Source: an uncultured Candidatus Methylacidiphilales bacterium
GTDB taxonomy: Bacteria; Verrucomicrobiota; Verrucomicrobiia; Methylacidiphilales; CALFVM01
Assembly: GCA_937928665.1 (NCBI GenBank)
Contig: CALFVM010000169.1
Location: forward strand, 1-10,208
DNA length: 10,208 nt
Direction: 5' to 3'
Below, in pieces: positions 1 through 7,200 of the stretch. The translations under genes and the position numbers were made by a program. The notes beneath the pieces were generated by a model, which was not told where the DNA came from, searched no databases, and saw only the letters and a program-made list of their open reading frames with translations. Each line of letters begins with the position of its first letter. Position 1 is the stretch's first letter.

Positions 1-102
1 CCTCCCCCATCGCCTCCCTGTCAAACCAGCGAACCCATCACGCAAGACATCCCTTGCCTACTCCGCCTCTCCCCCTTTTACTCCGCACCGCCCCATCCCT
101 CC
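1..102. other. Leading spacer, no gene seen
   Basis: This short C-rich stretch lies ahead of the MFS gene. The MFS reading frame stays open through it to the window edge but holds no ATG, GTG or TTG, so a start upstream of the window cannot be strictly excluded. I see no ribosome binding site, promoter or hairpin that I would defend. Confidence 0.4.
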
Positions 103-1380
103 GTGAACCTCACCCGCAACCTTCCCCTCTTTATCGCCTTCCGCATCGCCTTCAACGCCCGGTTCTACTACCCCATTCTCAGCGTCTTCTTCATCGACCT
201 CGGCCTCTCCCTCGAACAATACGCCCTCCTCAACCTCGTCTGGGCCCTCACCATCGTTGCCTGCGAACTCCCCTCCGGTGCCCTCGCCGATCTCCTCGGA
301 CGTCGCACCCTCATCCGTCTCGCCTCCGCCCTCATGGTCATCGAAATGCTTGTCCTCCTCCTCGCCCCCGCTGGCTCCTCCTGGCTCTTCCCCGTCCTTA
401 TCGTCAACCGCCTGCTCAGCGGCTTGGCCGAAGCTTGTGCCAGCGGTGCTGATGAAGCCCTCGCCTTCGATTCCATCCCCACCGGGCCTGATCGCGACCC
501 CCACTGGAGCCGCGTCCTGGCCAACCTCGGCCGCTGCCAATCCGCCGCCTTTATCGTCGTCATGCTCGTCGGCGCGGCCGTCTACGACCAGGCCCTCGTC
601 GGCCAGACCGGCGGCGAGCCCTCCCGCTGGCCTATCGCCCTCACCCTCCTCATGGCCACGGCCGCTTGCACCTGCGCCTGGGCCATGCGCGAACCGCCCC
701 GACCCCCACCCCACCCGGGTTCCACCCACCTCAACCCCTGGCGGCAAATCGCCGAAACCACCCGTTGGATCAGCCGAACCCCGCTCGTTCTCGCCCTCCT
801 CGCTGCCGGACTTTCCCTTGACTCCGTCATCCGCCTCTTCCTGACCCTTAAAAGCAACTTCTTCCGCATGCTCGACTTCCCCGAGCGTTCCTTCGGCCTG
901 ATTTCAGCCGCCTTTTCCATCGTCGCCTTTCTCGTCCCCGCCCTCGCCCGACGTATGGTCGCCCATCTTCCCGTCTCGGCCAACTTTGCCATCGCCGCCG
1001 CCCTCGCCTTGGCCGCATTCCTCCTTCTCGCCGCTCCCTCTCCCATCGGAGCCACCGCTGCCCTCGTTCCCCTGGCCGCAGCCATGTCCATGAACGGACT
1101 CTTCATCTCCTTCTACCTCAACCGCGCCACCGACTCCGCCCACCGCGCCACCGTCCTCAGCTTCAAAGGCCTCACCTACAACCTCGCCTACGGACTGGCC
1201 GGACTTGCCTACGCCGGAACCCTCGCGGCCCTCCGCACCGGCACCACCTTCGCCGACGAAAACGAAGCCTTCCGCGCCGCGCTCCCCCTTTTCCCCACCC
1301 TATTCCTCGCGCTAATCCTCCCCGCCGCTCTCATAGCTCTCCGTGCCCGCCCCGGCCCGAAACAGTCCCAGGTCAACTAA
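103..1380 (+). CDS. Major facilitator superfamily (MFS) transporter
   Basis: This is a 425-residue inner-membrane transporter, the usual length for a 12-helix MFS permease; the substrate cannot be told. The first helix starts near residue 8, and the loop after helix 2 holds an MFS motif A (ELPSGALADLLGRRTL, residues 55-70, with Gly59, Asp63, Gly66, Arg67 and Arg68). A polar segment, SGADEALAFDS (114-124), and a central Pro-rich cytoplasmic loop (about 197-215) separate the two six-helix halves. The second half has a motif-A-like LARRM (281-285) and a conserved-looking RATVLSFKG (348-356). The start is a GTG at 103, the first start codon available in frame, and it puts the N terminus directly before helix 1. 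No Shine-Dalgarno is visible. Codons end overwhelmingly in C. The 3' end overlaps the convergent membrane gene by 69 bp. The fold is secure; drug efflux or sugar transport would both fit. Confidence 0.88.
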   Translation: MNLTRNLPLFIAFRIAFNARFYYPILSVFFIDLGLSLEQYALLNLVWALTIVACELPSGALADLLGRRTLIRLASALMVIEMLVLLLAPAGSSWLFPVLIVNRLLSGLAEACASGADEALAFDSIPTGPDRDPHWSRVLANLGRCQSAAFIVVMLVGAAVYDQALVGQTGGEPSRWPIALTLLMATAACTCAWAMREPPRPPPHPGSTHLNPWRQIAETTRWISRTPLVLALLAAGLSLDSVIRLFLTLKSNFFRMLDFPERSFGLISAAFSIVAFLVPALARRMVAHLPVSANFAIAAALALAAFLLLAAPSPIGATAALVPLAAAMSMNGLFISFYLNRATDSAHRATVLSFKGLTYNLAYGLAGLAYAGTLAALRTGTTFADENEAFRAALPLFPTLFLALILPAALIALRARPGPKQSQVN

Positions 1381-2904
1381 ATCCAGACCGGGATGCATCA
1401 CTTTCGGATGTCGGCCCGGACTACTCCACACAATCATCCCCTCCTCCAATAACCTTCGGTAACGCTCCCGACGCATCGCCGCCACCCCGCCCTCATCCTT
1501 CTGCGCCACCTGCCGGTCCGCTGTATAGCGATAATGCCGATCCCGGCACAGCACCGCATACCCCGCCCCCATCTTCACCAACTCCTCAGCCGTTCCCAAA
1601 TCCACCACAAACTCCGCAAACCCCACCGTTCGGCCCGGTAACCATAGCCGTATCTGCGCCAGGTCATCCTCCACCCACCGCACCTCGCCCGGCAGATTCC
1701 GCTCCATCCATTCCGCCAATTCCCGCCGGTCATCCAGTTCAAAAAGCCCGCGCCGTTCCTCCACCTCAGGCCACCATCCCCCGAGCACCCACAGGCCCGC
1801 CCCCGCCATCACCAACACCGCGACCCCTAATCCCACCCGCTCTCCATACGCCCGCATCACCCGCAACGCCACCAGCCCCATCGTCCCCAACCCCAATCCC
1901 ATCCCCAGACACCACGCCCATTCCACCGGCAGAAAATACCGATCCGCAAACTTCGGTGACCATCCCAACACCCACAGATACGCCCACGCCCCCGCACCTG
2001 CCAACAGTCCCGCAATTTGTCCGCGCACCGCCAAACCCACCGCCGCCAAACCCAGCAACCCCCACTGAAACCACGACGCCATCCCCTCCAGCTTCTTCCA
2101 ATACAAATCGTGAGGCACGGTCTCCCCCACCCCAAAATGGCCCCGTGCGAAATACTCGATCTCCCGCGCCACTTCCGCCCGCGCCAACCCCACCTCCTCC
2201 AACCACGGCAGATGGAGTGCGAGAAACACGCCAATCAGTCCCAGCACCGTCCAGCCCACCCCACTCCACCAACGACCACCCCGCACCCACACCCAGCCCA
2301 AAGCCAGCAACGCCGGCACCACCGCGTAATAGCGGGCCGACACCGCCAGCCCCAGCACACCCCCAAACCCCAACGCCCAACCTATCGCCCGCCCCGCTCC
2401 TTTTTCGCGTCCCCACGCCACCGCCACCAGCACCGCCAGCCCAACCGTCGCCAAATGCCAGGCGTCCTCCTTAAACATCTGCGACGCCTCATAAAAATCC
2501 GGTCGCCCCAGGGCCAGCATCCCCGCCATCACTCCCGGCAACCACCCTGCTCCCAACGCTACCGTCGCTCCCAGCGTCCCCACTGCCACCGCCAGTGCCA
2601 GCCCGGACAACCCCCGCCCCAGCCACGCCACCGCCTGCCGATCCTCCTGCACTCCCGCCACCCACACCACCCCGTCCGCCACCGTCAGCATCAACACCGG
2701 ATGCCGCAAATTCCGCGTCCCCGAAACAATCTGCTCCACTTTGCTTGGCTCATCATTGTGATACTCAAACCGGAAATCCGACGGCGGCCAATAAAGCCCC
2801 AACGCCACCACCAGCAAGCCCAGCCCCACCGCGAAGGCTCCCCGGGTTGACCGGTCCAACGGATTCAGCCAGCCTGTCCAGCCATTCCATTTCCCGTCGC
2901 TCAC
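1312..2904 (-). CDS. Predicted GT-C (PMT/ArnT-like) membrane glycosyltransferase
   Basis: This is a 530-residue multi-pass membrane protein with roughly 10-12 hydrophobic segments between residues 22 and 376, then a soluble C-terminal region (about 380-530). The first extracytoplasmic loop has FRFEYHNDEPSKVEQI (44-59); the acidic pair Asp51-Glu52 is where GT-C enzymes carry their catalytic D/E motif. A second loop with FKEDAWH (144-150) and a late ADRYFLPVEWA segment (320-330) also match PMT/ArnT-like proteins. Members move sugars from polyprenyl-phosphate donors to lipid or protein at the outer face of the membrane; donor and acceptor here are unknown. The start is GTG at 2904, three codons after an in-frame TAA (2916-2914), so it is the earliest possible start. 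An AAGG directly abuts it, too close for a good ribosome site. Coding-strand codons are G-rich (GTG, GGG, CTG), unlike the + strand genes. The family call rests on pattern and a few motifs, so a non-enzymatic membrane protein is possible. Confidence 0.62.
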   Translation of the reverse strand: MSDGKWNGWTGWLNPLDRSTRGAFAVGLGLLVVALGLYWPPSDFRFEYHNDEPSKVEQIVSGTRNLRHPVLMLTVADGVVWVAGVQEDRQAVAWLGRGLSGLALAVAVGTLGATVALGAGWLPGVMAGMLALGRPDFYEASQMFKEDAWHLATVGLAVLVAVAWGREKGAGRAIGWALGFGGVLGLAVSARYYAVVPALLALGWVWVRGGRWWSGVGWTVLGLIGVFLALHLPWLEEVGLARAEVAREIEYFARGHFGVGETVPHDLYWKKLEGMASWFQWGLLGLAAVGLAVRGQIAGLLAGAGAWAYLWVLGWSPKFADRYFLPVEWAWCLGMGLGLGTMGLVALRVMRAYGERVGLGVAVLVMAGAGLWVLGGWWPEVEERRGLFELDDRRELAEWMERNLPGEVRWVEDDLAQIRLWLPGRTVGFAEFVVDLGTAEELVKMGAGYAVLCRDRHYRYTADRQVAQKDEGGVAAMRRERYRRLLEEGMIVWSSPGRHPKVMHPGLDLVDLGLFRAGAGTESYESGGED

Positions 2905-2935
2905 CCTTCGGAGTTAGAGCGTCCACCTCCGCCTC

Positions 2936-2955
2936 GCAAGCCACACTCCGCTTGC
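2936..2955. repeat. Inverted repeat in the divergent spacer
   Basis: Perfect 6-bp arms GCAAGC (2936-2941) and GCTTGC (2950-2955) are separated by 8 bases, in the 80-bp spacer between the divergent GT-C-like and DUF2256 genes. CTCCGC occurs twice around the left arm. It could be an operator, a small hairpin or part of a dispersed intergenic repeat. Six-base arms are easily found by chance in GC-rich DNA. The rest of the spacer (2905-2984) shows no convincing promoter. Confidence 0.3.
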
Positions 2956-2984
2956 CACGACCGAAGATTGGATTAAGAGAGCCA

Positions 2985-3152
2985 ATGCACCGAAAGCCCC
3001 ACCTCCCGACCAAAATCTGCCCCGTCTGCGGACGCCCTTTCACCTGGCGAAAAAAATGGGCCCGTGACTGGGACGCTGTCCGCTTTTGCTCCCAACGGTG
3101 CCGACAAACTCGGATGAAGACCTCCCCCGCACCTGCCAGCCTTCGACCCTAA
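2985..3152 (+). CDS. DUF2256 family small zinc-finger-like protein
   Basis: This 55-residue protein is recognised from the very conserved DUF2256 core: HRKPHLPTK (residues 2-10), then CPVCGRPFTWRKKWARDWD (12-30), then RFCSQRCR (33-40). Cys12, Cys15, Cys35 and Cys39 form a CxxC...CxxxC arrangement suited to binding one zinc ion. The family's biochemical role is unknown; the Lys/Arg/Trp-rich centre could suit nucleic-acid or protein contact, which is inference. The reading frame is open far upstream, but the ATG at 2985 starts exactly where the family does, with a purine-rich AAGAGAG three bases before it. Residues after about 43 are a short unconserved Pro/Ala tail. It is divergent from the GT-C-like gene and convergent with the caspase-like gene, so it is probably transcribed alone. 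Family members are, as I recall, often found beside photolyase/cryptochrome-type genes; none is in this window. Confidence 0.88.
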   Translation: MHRKPHLPTKICPVCGRPFTWRKKWARDWDAVRFCSQRCRQTRMKTSPAPASLRP

Positions 3153-3224
3153 TACCTGGTAACCTTTGAACCAACCCGATCCACGCATCCCTGCCTGACC
3201 ACCTCACCCAGGCCTAACGCCCCC
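3153..3224. other. Convergent spacer, no strong terminator
   Basis: These 72 bp separate the stops of the DUF2256 gene (+) and the caspase-like gene (-). The best hairpin is a 5-bp stem, GCCTG (3193-3197) with CAGGC (3209-3213), around an 11-base loop. It has no T tract on either strand, so I do not call an intrinsic terminator. Confidence 0.4.
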
Positions 3225-4172
3225 TTACTCCCGCACCATCCGCACTCGCGAAGGTTCCACCCATTCCACATCCGCTGCCTCATACCCGTAATAAAAAACC
3301 TGCAACCGTTCCGGCTCCACCGCCACAATCCGCGCTTTCCACTCCTCCCCATCCGTCGTCACCCAAGCGTGCGCTCCTACATCCCGGTGTCTGACCGGCC
3401 TGGCTTTTGCCACCGGCGTCCCCGCCGTCCACCCGTTCTGCTGATGCACGGCCGCTTGTTGTTCTTCCGCAAACTTCATTTCTTTCGCCAAAAACCGGCC
3501 CATCTCCGACCACGTGACCGTGCCGTTCCCGTCGCCGTCCGCCGCCGGATCCCCGTCCAACGCCCGCAGCAACCCTTCCGTAAACGTCCAGTTCCCCGTT
3601 GACGTCTCCGCCGTGGTCGAGGACGCCAACACGCCGTAAGCCCCCTCCGGATGATGCCGACGCACCGCCGCCACCGCACCGCCCGAATGACAGCAATCCA
3701 GAAAAATCGATGTCCGATCCCCGCCAAATCCCGACTTCACCGTCTCCACTAACTCCCGCAACGACCACCCCTCAATTCCGCCGATCCCCGCATCATACGA
3801 AGCCAAGACCAGCTCGCTCGGATCGCTCTCCGAAAGATACCCGTGGCCACAGTAATAAATCACCAGCTGATCCCCTGGCCCTGTGCCCTTCAGCAATCCG
3901 GCCAACCGCTCGCGGATGACCGCCAACGTCGCCTGCCGATCTTGCACATAGGCAATCCGGGAATCCGGCACACCCCTCTTCTTGAACCACGCCACCAACT
4001 GCGCATCCCTCCGGTCCGTTTTCGGAAACGGTGCCAGCGACTCCGCATCCTGCCACTCCAACGTCCCCACCACCAAAACTGACGTCTTGGCCGCCTCCCA
4101 TCCCAGAGGCCCATCAGCCGCCCAAAGCCAGGAAAACGAGGCGAACCAGACAACCGCTGCACACCGAATCAT
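3225..4172 (-). CDS. Exported caspase-like (peptidase C14) protein with EF-hand loop and Tudor-like domain
   Basis: This is a 315-residue predicted cysteine peptidase. Residues 1-19 form a signal peptide (hydrophobic AAVVWFASFSWLWA, cleavage near Ala18/Ala19), so it should act outside the cytoplasm. The caspase-like domain (about 30-235) begins with a LVVGT strand. It carries the catalytic His in VIYYCGHGY (His110) and the catalytic Cys in FLDCCHSGG (Cys161, the Cys just before HSG), so the dyad is intact. Residues 212-223 (DGDGNGTVTWSE) fit a 12-residue EF-hand calcium loop, with Asp212, Asp214, Asn216, Thr220 and Glu223 as ligands; similar loops occur late in other bacterial caspase domains. 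Residues 266-312 look like a Tudor/agenet-type barrel (AHAWV, EEWKARIVAVE, FYYGYE, VEWVEPSRVR). The ATG at 4172 has AAAGGG five bases upstream. It lies 67 bp after the C25-like gene on the same strand, suggesting co-transcription. Substrate and cleavage preference are unknown. Confidence 0.85.
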   Translation of the reverse strand: MIRCAAVVWFASFSWLWAADGPLGWEAAKTSVLVVGTLEWQDAESLAPFPKTDRRDAQLVAWFKKRGVPDSRIAYVQDRQATLAVIRERLAGLLKGTGPGDQLVIYYCGHGYLSESDPSELVLASYDAGIGGIEGWSLRELVETVKSGFGGDRTSIFLDCCHSGGAVAAVRRHHPEGAYGVLASSTTAETSTGNWTFTEGLLRALDGDPAADGDGNGTVTWSEMGRFLAKEMKFAEEQQAAVHQQNGWTAGTPVAKARPVRHRDVGAHAWVTTDGEEWKARIVAVEPERLQVFYYGYEAADVEWVEPSRVRMVRE

Positions 4173-4177
4173 CCAGG

Positions 4178-4183
4178 CCCTTT
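4178..4183 (-). promoter_or_regulatory. Ribosome binding site of the caspase-like gene
   Basis: On the - strand AAAGGG lies five bases upstream of the ATG at 4172. It is one of the few reasonable Shine-Dalgarno-like sequences in the window and supports that start. The rest of the 67-bp gap to the upstream gene (4173-4239) shows no promoter or terminator, consistent with read-through from the large gene. Confidence 0.45.
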
Positions 4184-4239
4184 ACCCGACCCGATCTCCC
4201 ACGGCAAGCACCGGCTCGCTCTACAGCCCTCTGTCGCCT

Positions 4240-7200
4240 CTACGGTTGCGTCACCTTAAGCCGCAGAAAACGGCGTCCCGCCCCGATCGGTTCCCCATCC
4301 CGCACGACAACGGTTCGCGCTCCGCCCGTTACCGTTGACGAGACCTCCACCAGCCCGGCTCCCGACCAGCCATTCAGATCGCTGCTTCCCTCCGGCGTGT
4401 AAACCAATCCGTCCGGAGCCGGCTCCGGTCGTGTGTAAGTTAGCGTTAAATAAGTCTGCCCACCGACCACTGCCGGGCCTACCTCCAGGCGGGTTTGCGG
4501 TCCCGCAACCAACGGGCTGATGCCCAACCCATACTTCACCAGGTTCCCCATGCCATCTCCCGCCGGGCTCGCCTCCGGTGCGCCCAGCCCGGTCCCGTCT
4601 GATGGCAGACCATACGATGCGCACCATTGCCCGTAGGTCGGGGGGATCGTCGCATTGCTCACCGAAATGTCCGTGAACGTGGCCCAACGCGGCCCGGAAT
4701 AGAGGTTGACCCCCTGAAAAAATCCCCACAGTGCGGTGGCCGGCATCCCCGCAACCTGGGCCGTTCCCAGCTCTGTCCAGGTCACTCCGTCCGGGGAAAC
4801 CTCGCCTTTGAATTGATTGCCCGAACGGCTCAAACGAACCCAATACGGCGCCTGAATCGAGTTCGATGTGCCCGGCAACGTTACCACGCTAATCGGCCAG
4901 CCCTCACTGTCCCGCGCCCAAAACTTCGCCCCGCCACTCTGGTTGGTCAACCGGACAGCCACCATCCGGCTGTTCGGTGCCGTCGAGGCCCGCACCATCA
5001 CGGCCGCAGTCTCATGGCTTGGTGCCGTAATCTTGGCCGTGATCACCGTGTCTCCCGGCAGGGTCCGGTGGATGAATCGCCCGCTCTCGGTCCCGTTGTT
5101 GTTCCACGTGCTCCCCCAATAAACTGAAGAAAACGACGTCCCAATCTGCCCGACCTCACCCGATTCAATCCCGCTTCCCACCTCCACCGCACTCCAAGGC
5201 CCGCCCACTTGGGCCGAAGGATCCCGCACCAACACGGTCGCCACCGGCCCGAATGACGAGCCTTGTTGGTGATTGATCAAATGCGTCCCCACCGGGGCGC
5301 TCAACCGCACCGTGAACGACCAGACTGGCTGCGGCGAACTTCCCAACAAATGCACACGGAAAGTCTTGAGAGTCTCCCCGTCGGCAAAGGTGAGCGTCTC
5401 ACTCTTTGGCGTATAGTGCGTTCCCGCGACAGCCGAATCCCGCCCATTCTGTTCCGTCGCCACGGTGACACTCACCGAACCCGCACTCCCTCCAATCCGC
5501 TTCACCGGGATGTCCACATAGCCCGGAGTCCGGTCCAGATGAAACACATCCTGGGCAAACTTCAGTGAACCCACCGAGGCCGTCCAGGCCACCGTGTTGG
5601 ACGGAAGCGAATCCTGGCCCGCTCCCAACGCAACAACCCGATAATAATAAGTGCTCCCCACCGGAATGGGACCTGCATCGCTATAACTCGTGCTGTTCGG
5701 CCCGACCGTTGCCAGGGCCGTGAAAGAGCCTGTCGGCACCGTCTTCCGTTCCACCCGGTAGCCTGTTTCATCCGTCGCCTGATCCGTCCAGGACAGGTTG
5801 ATTTGCGTCGAACCCGACGCATGGACCGTCAGGTTTCCCGGTGCCAAGGGCGCGGACACTCCACCACTGCTTACCGTCAGTGTTGCCGCACTTCCCGCAC
5901 TGGCATTGTGAAAGGTGCCCGAAGGCGTCGTCGAGCGCACCACGGTTTTAACCAGGTAGGTGTAGGTCGTCCCCGGCACACCGGTCGTATCCGTAAAGCT
6001 CGTTCCGGCAATCACCGACGGTGTCAGCCTCGTGAATGGGCCGGTCCGCGAAGTTCCACGAAAAACCAAATACCCCAACAACCCCGCCTCTGATGACCCG
6101 GCCCAGGTCAACTGCACCTGGCCCAGACTGCTCACGGCCTGAAGATTCTTCGGCGGCTCCACCGGCAGCAGACGCAGCGTGGGGTCTCCCATCAATCCCG
6201 TATGCACTCCCCGCGCCCCAAACTGGGACGCATACAAAGCATTGGCCGCATTCTGCGAAACCCGGGCCGCATAGCCCACCGTTTCCCCCAACCCCATCGC
6301 CATCATGTAAAAGTTCGGACGCCCGCCCCAGAAACAGGTCAGGCCCAGCGAATCCCCCGTGGCGTTCCCCGCCAGGGACGCCCGCATGAAGTTGTTCGGA
6401 GAATCCCAGTCCCCCAAGTAACTGCCAAATAACACTGTAAAGACCGAACGGCTGGGCCGCAGGCCGAAGTCGTACGAATCCCCCGCTCCGTTCCCTGTGT
6501 AACCCCCGGCTGTTTGACCCGCCCCAATCAGATAGGTCCGGTCGGGATTGGCTTCCATCCAGGTAAACCAGGGCGACTTTTGACCCGTTGGCTTGTCCAC
6601 CAGTCCCGGATCACGTCCCAGCAACCCGCCAAACGAGCTCACCATGGTTGGCGAGCCCGACCCTGGCGTGAACGCGTTGATGGACAAACCTCGCCGCTCG
6701 ATCACCGCATACGCCCCCTGCTTTCGCCGAAAATCGTGTGACTTGTGCAAATACCGCCGCAACAACTCCGTCTCACTCACCCCCGCCGTTGGAAACAGCG
6801 TCATGTTCCGGAAATCCACCCGACCCACCTGCAGCTCCAAATCGGACGGAATCAACGTTTGGTCAAATTTGCCATCCCCGGGCACATTCCGGTTCCGCAG
6901 ATCGACCGCCGTGTTCGTATTGACCAACGTGTCAGTCCAGGTTCCGTTCACGTCCGCATAATAGGTGTCCGCCGGCCACGCTCCCTGATGATCACTGTGC
7001 CCGTCCACATTCACATTCCCCGAATACGGCACCGGCAAATGCCCAAGGATATACACCGCTTTCACATTCGCCGGATCCGCGTTGTAGGCCGCCGTGATCA
7101 CGCTTTTCACCGCGGCCACCTCCGCCGCACGCGCCGCTCCCACTTCCGGCGTGAAGGCTGTCGCCGCATCCACCGTCGCTCGGGCCAGGTTGTGTCGGAT

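Noticed and set aside
58..747. A 229-codon - strand open frame opposite the MFS gene
   Set aside because: Gly/Glu-rich antisense shadow; the + strand frame is a clear membrane transporter with motif A.
2017..2850. A 277-codon + strand open frame across the GT-C-like gene
   Set aside because: Its product is dominated by Pro, His, Arg and Gln, typical of antisense frames in GC-rich DNA, whereas the - frame has regular transmembrane segments.
2595..2984. An N-terminal extension of the DUF2256 frame
   Set aside because: The extension is Pro/Ala-rich and overlaps the divergent gene; the ATG at 2985 starts exactly at the family's conserved N terminus.
3193..3213. Hairpin between the convergent DUF2256 and caspase-like genes
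   Set aside because: Only a 5-bp stem, an 11-base loop and no T tract; not enough for a terminator call.
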